The notes under the pieces were generated by a model. The model saw nothing but the letters and a program-made list of their open reading frames with translations, was not told the DNA's origin and searched no databases. The translations under genes and the position numbers were made by a program. A stretch of 64,000 bases of DNA from Acanthaster planci (taxonomy: Eukaryota > Echinodermata > Asteroidea > Valvatida > Acanthasteridae), in the NCBI RefSeq assembly GCF_001949145.1, contig NW_019091379.1, forward strand, positions 128,367-192,366, given 5' to 3'. Shown here one piece after another: positions 22,902 through 35,500 of the stretch. How positions within the stretch are numbered: position 1 is the first letter of the stretch; each line of letters starts with the position of its first letter.

Positions 22902-23680
22902 ATATGCTGAGTACGTCAGCAGGAGCAGTATCATACGTCAGTGCAGAATGCATGGGGGGGGTCTGAATCAGCAGCTTGAAGCGTTTACGCTTGGTGTTGT
23001 GGAGCAATTGGCCAGTCTTTAATGGTCGCCACCCCATGGTGCCGCCGGGCCGGGGAGTGATGGAACTCCCTGGCTGGATGTATAGATGAGTCAATTGATG
23101 GCTGATTTCGCACAGGTGATGGAGTAAATTCAATTGACTGACTCTCCCTATCGAGGGAATCCAGCGGTAATGGGACTGTGCCCGTTAATTCGACAGAAAG
23201 CTGGTGCTGAAAAACAGCCCGGTTAGCCGAGTAACATCTGAAATCCTCACGCTGCATCGCTCGAAAGCAGCGGAGGAAAATAAGTCTGAAAGTCAGCGGG
23301 TGTGTTTCTTACAGGTTGATGTATGGACCTAAAAAGAAGTCGGCTTTTCCTGGTCACAATTTCCCCAAACAGTGATGAGTCCAGCTACGCTACACGCTTG
23401 CCCCAGCCTGATTAGTTAGAATTTTATAATTACTGTTATTAAAAGTTGCGGCTAATTGTTGAGCCTTGCTTTTGAATGTCCCTTTTGTGATTGAAGTACG
23501 TATAGATTATGATGGAGAATGAGTTGATTTTGTTCTAAATTGTAAAAACTCACTGGTGCTCAAGGCATCGCGTACGTGCGGTTTATTCATTTATACGTTC
23601 GATGCAACGCATGTCTTTGTCGTTTTTATCGTCTAAAAATACCCGGCCGGCGAAGTCGATTTTTTTTTCCATTTTGGCGA

Positions 23681-23688
23681 TGACGTCA
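23681..23688. promoter_or_regulatory. CRE palindrome TGACGTCA
   Basis: Perfect cAMP-response element, 5.0 kb upstream of the granin-like start. Confidence 0.35.
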
Positions 23689-25260
23689 ACGTTGGTTTCC
23701 TCCTCTTGATCAAGTTTAGCGTTGCCGTGGTATGTGAAGTGGGTAACTCAATGCGGCCTGCGGATTGCGTGCAGGGGAAAAAACAGAAAGACCTCGTCGC
23801 GATGTGGAAGCGACGCCGTGCAAAATGCCAAAACATCCGCCCCTATTGCTTACATAACGGGCCGACTAAAGGTTGAGTTTGACGTTGAGGCTTGCTGTGC
23901 GCGCGTCTGCCTTAGCTGTTGGGGTGTTGGATAGTATCAACCATAACGCGTGAGAGCCGAATTTTATTCTCGTCACATCGTCGACACGGAGCCCTTCTGC
24001 ATTATAGATGTCCGCAAATGGGGAGAAATAATTGCATGTTTTCGCTTTAAAATGCCCAATTCCTCTGCACGTGCCAAGGTTTTTTAGCATTAGATATGAT
24101 GATGTGGTGAATTCTAATACAAGGCTAATCATCAGGGTTGGTTTCAAAGTTTGACCTGCGTCTCTTACTTTTGAAGACGAGGAACGTTACTTTATTAAAG
24201 GAAAATTATAATTGGGGTACAAAGCACCCCCTCAAAAATGGAATAAAACAACAGAGAAAATGAAACTAGGCAAAAACAATGTATTGAAAGGCAAATCAAG
24301 CGATTAGTTTCTTGACTAAGTTTTAATTCTACTTGAGCTGAGTGCTGTTAAACAACAAAGGAATCAGCATAGTGGTAGTGACATCCTTGACCCGCTGCCC
24401 TCGTTAATAATGGAGGCAAGCAGGACGAGTCCGTTTTCCCCCTGAATCGCTTAAATTATGGACGCCAAGAAAAAAATCTTGGCCGGCCTGGGGCAGAATG
24501 AATAATTCACGCGAGAACTGGCGCAAATAACCTCCTAATCTCAAGATTTTTTTCAGTCTTTCCCGTGCATCTTTAAGCACACTTGCGAAATCTGGACTTG
24601 CGTCCTTGCAATTTCTTCATGTCACTTACGCACGCGTGTCCCTTTTCCTCGGTATGCTTCGAAATTATTTTCCCCATTATCACTTAACAGCTTTTGAAAT
24701 AGGCCTAGATCATTAATTTTATGTCAGTTGCCGTTAATGAACGACTTCCCGGGAATTCATCACCAATGTGATCTGTTGGATTTTCAGATTGTAATCAAAG
24801 AAGTACAGGGTAGGGAACATCAGAACATGTTGTTGTTTTCGTAGTCACGTTGGCTACATCCGGGATGTTTGGTCAAACTAACTCGAGTGGCTTTCTTAAG
24901 TTCATTGACTTTAATCAAGCCCTGCACTCGTCAATGGTTACCATTTCTAAATAATTTAATATTGAGCATTATACACCGTAGTTACTTACCGTATCCCCAT
25001 TATAAATTAAGCAAATTCATCAATTTATTTTTGTTTGCTCTCTGGTGACACATTCCACCATCAACTCGGTTCTGTCAGCGTGTGCGTGCGACGCAAGGAG
25101 ACTCGCCCCGTGAAAATCACACCGTCAATATGCAAACCACGGTTGCCCGTTCGCTGTTTCCTTCTAATGTTTAATTCTGGTCCTTAAGCTGTATGCACAA
25201 GCAAAACACTACCACGGCACTCATCAGACCTCCAGAAGAGGCAAAAACAGAATAATAGGA

Positions 25261-25274
25261 ATTGCCATGGCAAC
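25261..25274. promoter_or_regulatory. RFX X-box-like palindrome
   Basis: ATTGCCATGGCAAC differs from the perfect X-box at one end base and lies 3.4 kb upstream of the granin-like start. Confidence 0.4.
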
Positions 25275-26985
25275 AAAGCACGTGATTTGCCGTCAGCATT
25301 CAACTTGTTTTGGTCAATCAGATCCAGTCGGCAAGGAATGAAGCATTTTATTTATGAGACCATTATCAGTCCCTGAATGGACATTCATTTTCTCTTCCGT
25401 TACTACGGAGCATCAAATTATCAAAGTACAGGGATCGTCATCCTGGCAAAATCCTAATTCTTAAAGGGATCGTCATGCCAATTGTGTCTCATGAAACCGA
25501 ATGTTTAACTCGATTTCTAAGAACTGCGTACCGTCAATGGAATTTTTTTTAAAGTTGTCCCAAGTGGCATAACTACGACCCTGTCACGTTCCTCCAACGT
25601 CCACCGACAGGATTTGAAGTAGTTCGCAATTTAAGGGTTCTCTGTAATGGTTTTGTGTCCCATTTAACCCAATTTTCATTGTTTGTTTTGCTATTTTTAA
25701 ACGTTGTCGTTGAGCGTTTACATTTTCTACATGCCAATGAAAATTTGCATATAATGAAAAAAGTGAAGCCAGAAACCTCAATCTAACAGTTATCATAGCA
25801 CAAGAATTCCCAATCTGTTGCTGTCTTAAATTCGCTTTTCTTTGGCGAGTTGCTGTTTCACTTCATAACACTGCAGGCCAGTAAACAAAGCTTTTTCAGA
25901 AATATTTAGTAAGTAAATTTGGGTTCCACAATTTTACCAGAAAGCCCTTTATAATAAGGAGTGCCAGCCTTGAATCGGTGCCAGTATTTTATTTTGAAAA
26001 GAAATCCAAATCTTTAAGAAGCGCCCTTTTTAATACTGGAGGCGACTACGAAGAGCTTTGAGTTAGGTTTTGATACATTTAAGGGAAGAAAAAGTTGTGC
26101 AAATTTTGCATGTTAGAAAAATAATCCTTTGGAACTTTTTATAAGGAAGGCAAATCTTAATTGCTACTGTACTTTAAACAGGGGGTGATCCCCTTGGCCT
26201 TGGGAGTTGCAGCGAAGTGTTCATCTTGGGATGTTATGTCAATTTCCAATACTTTGGGAAACTAAAGCCAATCGACTGTCAATCCTCAAACCATGTTAGT
26301 TTGTAGACTGTTTCCTCCACATTAAATCTAGTAGAGCGTCGTGGAGGGTTCAGAGAGATTCCTGGGGAAAATATTGAAAGGGGTATGAGCTCCGAGCTGG
26401 ACCAAGAGAGGGCGCAATTTTCCTGTTCACTTTGGTCGGAACTGCACTTCGCTGGTTCCACGAACGACTATGAAACGCTCACGTTACCAACAAAACGAAC
26501 ATTCCTGATCAACATGACTCTGTTCAGCCGATGAGGGGGTGCTTTGGCTCAAGGCGGAGAGCCTGTCTCAAATTCTAAAATTATGAAGTTATCTACATTG
26601 CTGGATAATGGCTCCAAAGAGAATACAACGTCGCTCAAATGAAAAATGTTATTATCCATTCAAGGTCCTATACACATGCAACAGAATGCGTGAAATCTGA
26701 ATCCACCATTTGCTTGCTGTTCAGGGAGGGAGGGACGTAATCTTACGAGGTTTGCGAGAAGGTTTCCTGTTAGATTTCGCAGAGCAGTTGTGCAGTGCTC
26801 TTCAAGGTATCCCCCGTTTAACAAGCGTATCTTGCGTTTCGATTGGCAAGATAATGAATTTCAGGCCTCCACCGGGGAGTAACGATACGATCCGATGGAC
26901 AAGGTCATCCCCGGAAAACTTTCAACACTACGTCTTTAAGGGAACAGTCATCGATGGTTAATGTGGCGTACATTATAGTTGAGAT

Positions 26986-27079
26986 GAATACGGGCATTGG
27001 GTCGACAGATTTCGCGTAACGTGATTGGTCAACGCGCTGTAAACTCTTGGAGGCGCACTATTTCGAAACGCCCGTATTC
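26986..27079. repeat. Miniature inverted-repeat element, copy 2 (left arm deleted)
   Basis: It shares GTCGACAGATTTCG, then AAACTCTTGGAGGCGC and GAAACGCCCGTATTC, with copy 1. The left arm is reduced to GAATACGGGC (26986-26995), the exact inverse of the right tip (27070-27079). This is an internal deletion of the same family. Confidence 0.75.
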
Positions 27080-27354
27080 ACGGACTTACTAAAGTAGCGA
27101 TGTATCTCAAGGGAACTCGGATTCTTCTTTGTTTTGTGACGTAATGTACATCGCGACAAAAACTGTAGCTACGTGTAGTTCATTGCTGCTGTTTGGTACA
27201 GAAAATATACATAATTTAAACCAAGTTTGAATGATATAGTTTGACATATTTGGATGTGGTGAGCTATCATCAAATCGACCCGTGGCCAGCCTAAACAATA
27301 GTCGGTACTTAATGGCGGTAGTTTACATTTTAGTATGAGTTTTATTCTGTAATG

Positions 27355-27433
27355 ACTATTTAATTTTATTAAATAGTATTATTTAATTGTACTTTTTCAT
27401 CTTATATTACTATTTATTTTATAAAATAGTAAT
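27355..27433. repeat. Twin AT-rich hairpins
   Basis: Two perfect stems share the ACTATTT core: ACTATTTAA with TTAAATAGT (27355-27377), and ATTACTATTT with AAATAGTAAT (27406-27433). They may be an AT-rich fold-back relic. Confidence 0.6.
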
Positions 27434-28289
27434 TTAACTAATTACTAGCGATTATAACCGAGTGGTAGTCTCGCTATTCAACGGAAATGCGCAACTTTGG
27501 ACATGTGAAAATGTTTGTTCCAAGGTGTCGCTTCAGTTACTAATGCTAAATACACGCTGGATTGTTTTAAATTAACGGATTGGTCAAATCTTGAGCTCCG
27601 TGCTACGCCTGACAGAGCTTCACACAGTACTGAAAATAAAGAAATCCCCAAACGTATGCATAACTATGAATATGATATATTATTGATGTTATCGTGGTTG
27701 TAATACTCAAAATGGCTGATTAAAAATTATAAATGCGACACCGAACTTCCGTGGACGTTTGGTTTTTACATTGTCTATAACTTGTTTAACATACTTATTC
27801 AAAAATCCAGCTGTAAGACCATTTCAGTTAATATCTGGCCTAGGCTGACAACTGAATTGTATTACAAGAAATAGCCAAATAACGTTTATATTTTATATAT
27901 CTCATTTGAAAAAAGAAAAATTATCACTGCGGATGTATGATGGTTTAAGGGTGTACTTGGTGTCCAATGATGGAAATAGCATGCCTTATGCATAGGTCCA
28001 CTTGAAGTAGATGTCATCCGTACTGTAATTAACTTGCCCGTCGCAGTACTGTGTCGTTCCTATTTTTAAACATCCATTTTTAAGCTTTTTACATTTAGTC
28101 GATCAGCGGTCATGGTTGCTCTTATTAGCCAATCAGACGCCAGTGTAGGCCGGGAGCGATAACTGGACGGTTTCATTAGTGCCGAGCGCCTGTGCATTGC
28201 TCGCAGGTTACAATTTCTTCGGAGGAGACCACATGGAGACAGCATCCGTGCGATGGTTTCGCTGACGCAAGTGTTTACAGCGTTGTTCC

Positions 28290-28683
28290 TCCTGTGACGT
28301 GGCACATCAAAGCACTGACGTACGCGTGGCTTGCTCCGTCTTGCCAAGAACGAGTGGGCTTCAATCGACGGTAAGATCGTCCTGGAAACGCTCTTTGCCT
28401 TGGCTTTGTGTGGGCTGGCGGAGTGCGTGCTGCATCCAGCAAGACCTCACCATTCCTGTCAGTACTACCTCGCCAGTGAACATCATTAGTGGATTAAGGA
28501 CGCGCTTTTTTAACCTCGAATCATTTGTCCCTCGCAAACTCCATCTTGATATCGAGGCTCTTTGGTTTCTTTTTATTGCTCCCATAACCGCTTTAAGGTA
28601 CCGGAGAGGGCGTGTCAACTCTCTCTGATTCTTGGAGGAGTTTCTGGACTAGTCTGGCTGATTGTTTCTAGGAACTGATCACC
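28290..28683 (+). promoter_or_regulatory. Probable promoter/5' UTR of granin-like gene
   Basis: This CpG-containing stretch before the start codon has no clear TATA box. It carries two CRE half-sites, TGACGTGG (28295) and TGACGTAC (28316), a feature known from vertebrate granin promoters. An in-frame TAG at 28669-28671 precedes the ATG, whose context is ATCACCATGA. The transcription start is not determined. Confidence 0.4.
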
Positions 28684-28759
28684 ATGACTCGGTGGGCCTT
28701 GCTGGTAGTGCTTCTTGCCTCGTTGGTCTTGGCGTCAACCAATGCTGCGCCTGTACAAG
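28684..28759 (+). CDS. Granin-like exon 1, signal peptide
   Basis: This exon encodes residues 1-25: basic start MTRW, hydrophobic core ALLVVLLASLVLA, then STNAAPVQ with likely cleavage after an alanine. It ends in phase 1 at GTATGT, before a 15.3-kb intron. Confidence 0.85.
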
Positions 28760-29481
28760 GTATGTTCTTCAACTCAGAATCTGCATTCCAAGTCAAGAAA
28801 TGTTTCACATTTTGTTAAATCCTGAAACTTGACCGCTCAGATCGTCTTGGAGTGTTTCTTTATGGAATACTTTTTTTTCCATTACGGCATTAACAGTACA
28901 CGATAATCCTCAGAATACACGTTTGATGTAGTTCTATTTTCTAGTTTTTTTCAGAGCGTGTATTTTCTCTTTAATAGCATAAACCCGTACTATTATCTTG
29001 TCTCAATTTTTGCATTTTTGTCCGAACAGTCTTGATTTAAAAGTCATGTTCATGTGGCTTGAAATTACCCATGTAAAATTTGTGACTTGGTGTTCAGATT
29101 CAACTTTGTTATACAGTGGATGTTACTTTATGTCTTTGTTTGTAGTAGATTGTAGTGCAAAGAGGTGTTTCACAAGCACGCCAATTTTATTATACCCAAT
29201 TATTTTGTACATGTATTTTTGCCAGCCAACTGCAGTTACAATTTCTCCCCGTGTACGGTTTGACTTGTGACTGAAATCTTCAACTGTCACACACTATAGA
29301 CAGCCAGCAGGAAAATTAGCTCTCCGACATCCTTCGGGACGTCAAATATCTCTTGCCTAAGTCTGGCTATAGGGAATACATGGCCATGCAGAGCCGCTCG
29401 CTATTAATGTCCCTCCCACCGTGGTCCGTCTACATCAAGGATAGCAGCAAAAATAAGCTGCACGGATTGGATTCTGTTGTG

Positions 29482-29512
<31 letters not shown>

Positions 29513-32500
29513 TTCCCCTTCTGCTGTCTATTCCCTCCTCCAAGTCTATATCCCCTGCCGCCGTGCGTTGTTTTCACACAGACAATATTCTCTTATGATT
29601 CCCGTCAGCGATTCTCTTCGGCCCGGCGTCGTGCGCGGAGCATTACGCCCGGATTAACAAAAAAAAGCCGCTTTTTGTTTCCGCACGACGGCACGTTGCA
29701 GCGGCGATGAGTTGTGATCAGTAACAACGGATGATAAACAGGGAGTCAAACGTGACAAACAGTGGTCGCAAAAGTAATAAATCCCCTCAACAAACAGTGG
29801 GGCAAAACGAAAAATACATATAGAATAAAATTGTCACGAATTACTTCAAACTTTGCGAGTGCTACCTCTACCTTGTCAGACCAGTTTGAGGAGTCCTTTG
29901 CTTCCAGCCGTTATTGTGAGAATATTGTGATCAAACTCAGAAACAATGTGAAGAACTGAAAAAACGTGCAGATACTATTGATTCTGTTTAACTTCAAGGG
30001 GTATTTCAACTCGCGAGTCCCATCCACCCACAGTTGCGTTTTGTTTCACAGCTAGTTTGTTTGGGTGGTTACCTTGTCCATCGGAAGTGGTCCATGAAAT
30101 GAGTTGTATATGAAAAATTTGTTTGATGTGGCTTTACTAAATTGGCCTCTGCCCAAAGCATTGTTGAACATTATGTTATTGAGCAAGATCGAAATCAATT
30201 CGATAATTTTAGTTCTCGTACAATATATAACAGCACAATACCTTTCCAAGTGCGCTTCGGGGTACCTTTCAGTCCTCGTGTTTTATCCGCAGTTTCAATT
30301 GAAGTCGGCCATATTGAATTGGAAGCGAGGTTTGCTTTTTTTACAAACACGAAAGTAATCAAATAAATGTTCATTACACATTGAATCATTTACAATTTGT
30401 ACTTTTATAATTATCTAAATATTTTAAGCAAGGTTTCAAAAGAATGAATGTGAGGCATCAAACCCAAAATAGTCAGGCACGACCCCATTTGACAGATTAA
30501 ACTGAATAAGGCTCGAAGAACGCGATGAAAATGGTGTCTCTGAGTCTGTTAAGACTGGTTCATACTTCGTGCGAAAGCGATCACAAATGTCAATTAAGTG
30601 ACGTCAGCTCAAAGCTTTGCTCTGCGAATTCGTAAAAGTTGAACACCTTCCAAGTCGAGCAAAATTTTTCACCAACTCTTTCGTGACGTCAAGTACGCTT
30701 CGCTTTCACATTTGCTCGTTGTGTGAACCGGCATATAATAAGGTCCATTGTTTTTATATTAACTCTCAATTCTGGTTGACAATCGAAGGAATTTTTTCCT
30801 CTCTCCAAATTTCCAAATTTGTAGTTGGTTTTGATTCGCCACAAGATTGTTTTCTTTTTCATACTTTGAAGGCTTTTTTCAAGACTGTATAAAATTTCTT
30901 TATGTCAACATTTTAAATAAGCCGTTCCCCAGGCAACTTAGGTTCACCAACCTTCCTAGAACCTTCCTGCAACGTCTTCGTATATTAAAGGAACGTACGA
31001 ATTATTTTCCCGAAAAAACGTCGTGTTTTACTCCATCAGTTTGCGTTCACAGACGACACCAGAAAGACTCAGAGGTTCCAAGCCTGAATCACGGAGCTCT
31101 GCGAAAGGCAATCGTTGGGTTCGAATTACAGTTTCATTGTATACTGAAGTCGGACGCAGCGTGCTCGTTGCAACTTGAGATATACCTTGAAATAACACAG
31201 GATCGTTTCAATTTTCAACCGCTTCAGGGCAATTCATGTTTTCCTTTCAAGAGCAAGTGTGCTCGCACCGTCCTCTTGTTTTGTGTGAACACGGGACGGA
31301 GTTGAGATGAACTGCTCTCGTTTTTAGGGTTACTTAACCCAGAAGACGAGGAAAATGACTTTAACGAGAGACATGGCTTGTTTTTGTTTGTTTGGGCTTT
31401 GTATTCAATACCAGCCTTACTAGGGTGGCAAATGGCACACGAGGGAAAAGACGGTGTCTTTGGTCAACAGCACTATTATATCGACCGTCATTTTGTTTGA
31501 TGACTGACCCAGGTCATGTGCTGCCTTGTCAAGTATTCATGTGAATTAGCGTTGTAAGTCAAGACTACATGTTGCCAGTGGTGTACATGAAGTTTGATGC
31601 TGTCCTTGCTCTATGCTGTAACTGAGCCTCCGGTTACTTAATGCGTGCGAATATTTTCCGTCCAGTGCATAACAAAGGTTCTGTGCTCCCGCGTGGTCTA
31701 AGCGCATTTTGGTTCAACTTCGCGAAGGCAAGGTCCTGTTTTCAAATGTCGACCAGTGGCCTTAAAAGTTTAAATGTGATCCATCACCCTGATACCATTA
31801 GTGGGACAAATAGAGGAAACTCAAACGCCGGTGTTTGGTATCCAAGTCAGATCTACTTTTATGAGCACATTCAAACATTAGAGATTCACCTTCAAATATT
31901 GACACACATAACACGAGCAGTGTTGGGTAGCCGGAGTCTCTCCCCCATCTGTCATTATGGTTAGGCCTGCTACTTGCCACACCAGCGGACGTGGTTTGAA
32001 TGCATGCAGTGGTAGAGCACTGGGTCGCTGGTACGCATGATGCATTCTTTGATGACGTGGACAGACGATCGATGGTGAAGCATGTCTGGGTGTGACAAAT
32101 AGGACTGGATTACCAGTGATATGAGTTACACGTGTACTACGTGCCGGGAACCTGCCAATAAAAAAAAAACCGGAGCCCTTCCAATTTCAAGTTGGAGTTT
32201 AGCCCATAGAGTGGAAAGTATGGGGCACCATGCTGAAGTTGGTGTGGTTCTGCCGTGTGTTGTCAACCCAGAAAAAACGGCAGCGCTGTATGTAGAGAGT
32301 ATCGCCAGCCCTAGACCTGGAACCAATATGGCTGTTCGTTATGTGTGCAATACGGCATGCAGTAAATTTTCCATGTGCACTGACGCACTATTCGCCATTT
32401 TGGTTCCAACAATAATTCTGAGACACTCATGTCGCAACTCTCTCCATAAGCAGCTCTGGAAAAGGGTGCAGCATCATTGACATCTTGGTATTTCACAGAT

Positions 32501-35500
32501 CTAGAATTACACCGCATACCAAATTTTCAGTATTTATTTCATGGCATCAGACATATTCAAAACCTTTGTATAACTTTGTAATTATGAACCGACGCCTGGA
32601 CTCCAGTCTGAGATAAAAATTCCAAACAATTTTGCGGAACTAAACAAGAAACTCATTAAACATGCACTAATGATGCATGTAATCAACTGGCACGGTTGAA
32701 GAATACATGTCAGGACGCATGGCATGGGCACCCGTCGAGCCACTTCGCAAATGGAAAACACCAGCACTACCTTCACCTTCAGCAAGCGGTTCCTTCAAAC
32801 CGTCTTTAGTTCCTAATCTGGCAAGGAAAAGCACAGCATCTCCTTGCCCTTTTTCGCCACAGTTTGACGTCGACAGTAGATTGGATCTAGTAATTGAATT
32901 TCCGAAGAAGGGCAAACCATCTCCTCCGACTCGCCGAGAGAGGCAACTTTTTTCCCCCAGCCGTGACGTCCATTTTGAGCCATTATGGAAATATAATAAC
33001 GCCCAGCCTATGCAGGAATGCTTTCAAGATTTAGTAATTCACACACGACTGGCGATCTTACTCTAACGATTCAGATTTTTTTCATTTTGGAGGAAAGATT
33101 TGTATGGGGCTTGTTTGTTTCGTACGGACACGTAGGTCGCCTTAACAGAAAAGCTTGCAAATTTCATCGATAGCAAGGGTGTAATTCTGTTGCCACGCGC
33201 ACAAGTATTATCATCTTTGCCAGATAGGCCTACCGTGGTGGTTTTACCTAACCAGATTGTTTGGACTTGCGTCATTTGTCTCCCATAAGCCTCTTTGACC
33301 TACCATCTTTGATGTGAAGTTCCATGATCGCAAACGCGTGTCAATTATTGTTGACCACGACCAGGGCTATTGGCCTAAGAGCCATACCCTTCACATACCC
33401 AGTCGCAACTTTATGATCCTGGTCACGTAATTCGTTTACTCAGTCTTTATTTCATTCAGCATGGGGAAGAAGTTATTGTGACTTTTTCTAAAACAAAACG
33501 CTTCGGGTGCATCTGATCGCCTTTACTAAAAGCGCGTCGTTTTCATAGTCTATATCCGACTTGCCGTTGGCGCGGTTTTCCTCCAGTGGAATTAACTCAT
33601 TCTGCGACCTGGGGATGTATATAGAAAGGAGGGTAATACTCTCTTGTCACTTATTGTCGCTCTATGTAATTAGTTGAAATGGGTTTGTCCTTGCAAGCAC
33701 AGCGACTTTTTTTTACCATTAGTCTAATGAAAATCATGACAGCAGAGGTCAATGGAGGCACGGCCCAATGCACATTGAAGGTAGACTTACAACATGCGCA
33801 CAATTGCAGTTATAGCTTGATGTCCACTGCAAGAGGAGACAACGTCCATGATAACACAATGTTGATGCCAAGCTTTAACTTTATTGACCAAGCAAGATGA
33901 AATGTTTGATCCTGTCAAGATGAGCTTGTCTGAGGGTCGACATCTGACAGGTTTAATCCTGTCAATTTAAACAGCCTTGTCTAATATCTCTTTTTATTCG
34001 GGCGGGGTCATACTGTGCCATAAAATTATGGACTCGCTTGATTCTCACAAATCGAGCGCGGTTTCCGTCTTGCGTTACTTAAGCCTACACAGTAAACCGT
34101 TCCTCAAAGATATTTTGCATCTACAGGGCGGTTCATCTCGGGGGAGAGAGCGTTCTGTATGCTTTTTTGTTTGATTTGTGTAAAATAAGCCAGTGTATAG
34201 GTAGGAATTTTTGGGAAACCAAGACTTTGTGGTTTGCACAGCTTTACGGGACGGAAAGTGCAAACAAGGCGGCGTAAGTAGGGTTCTTCTCTGGTTTCGG
34301 TTATCAGAAGCAACCATTGTTCATTTATCTGCCACAAGAATTCTACTGAAAGAAGTTTCAGTGTTTCATCCGAACTGCAAGTCCTCACTGCAGGCGACAG
34401 AAGAGCGAAAAGAATAAAACCGTTTTCTTTAATAAAAGAAATCTTTGAGAATGTTCATGCTGTTTTAAGCGTTTCATTTTACACATTTTGTACTCATGTT
34501 TTAGTTCGTTTGTTCCGTGGTGAAAAATTTGATATTTTACCTCTTGGTTTCGTTTACACATTATATTTTTCTGCAGAGCTATTGATTTGTGAACGTATTT
34601 TGTTAATGAGGTCACATTAAAATAAAAATAAAAAATGCACGCCCAAACTCCTGAAATCGAATTTCCACTGTGTCTTGAATTATAAATAAAAGCAAATTAC
34701 GCAGTCTGATGTTCTGAAGTATGTCAAAATCTTCGATATTCAAATTTATTGTTAATATAAAATTGGCCTATAATTACAATTTTTAACTTTTGTTTTCGCT
34801 ACTTGAATATTTGCCCTTACTTCGATTGCGTGCTTTATTTGGTGAAATTGAAATTCATCTCTCTGCCCACACAAAAGACACTACTGCGAAACACGTTCGC
34901 TGCTAGACATGACTAAATAATTTAAGCCTTGTGCTATACTCAGGCCACTGACAGTGGGCCAGCCACGAATCGATTTCTGTTACCTAGCGCCTGGTGGTCT
35001 GTTGTCGTACCAAGCATCTCCTGTCCCGAGATATACATGAAGGCATCGTAAGGTTTCTAGTCTCATTTCGTTTAAACGAGAAAAATCTGACTAACTTTGT
35101 TCATGTTACTTTATTTCAAATCATCTGAGAGGTTGCTTCACTTAACACTTTGGTGGGTAGCTTGGCGTAGTTTGTTATTGTTTTCGTTTTGTTTCGGCCT
35201 TTTCTACGGAGTTTGTTTATTTCGTTTTGTATTCCTCTCAAAGAGATTAATTTAGCTCTGCGTGGAGGGGGGTTCTTATATACGTTTTGCCTGCACACAG
35301 GCGTATATACTCACACTGAATTCTCAGTGAGGTGCGAGAATTGCTGACGAAAAATCATAAGCTTGCTATGGTAGGATTCGAACCCACAACCTCCTGTTTA
35401 CAAGTGCACACGTTACATAATTAACCACTCGCTCACCGAATGTGCCGGGATCAGGTGGCTTGCTCAAATCCCCTGCAGCTATAGGATAGCTGCCTTTCCC

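Larger units (their letters stand above)
20059..28683. other. 3' flank of ZWILCH and intergenic region
   Basis: No supported exon was found. The first part must contain the ZWILCH 3' UTR; candidate poly(A) signals are ATTAAA 21115-21120 and AATAAA 21314-21319, and neither is decisive. The middle (about 22400-24700) is high in sequence complexity and CpG and could hold conserved regulatory DNA. Specific motifs and repeats are listed separately. Confidence 0.55.

Noticed and set aside
29353-29710. Open frames through the poly(T) tract
   Set aside because: They are produced by homopolymer T read as phenylalanine.
30847-31305. 152-codon plus-strand open frame in intron 1
   Set aside because: No domain, no signal peptide, and ordinary intronic composition.
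32121-32480. 119-codon cysteine-containing plus-strand frame
   Set aside because: No recognisable fold and no splice-phase link to the host gene; likely chance.
35367-35437. tRNA gene on the minus strand
   Set aside because: Box A and B are good but the anticodon and acceptor stems do not pair, so a SINE is more likely.
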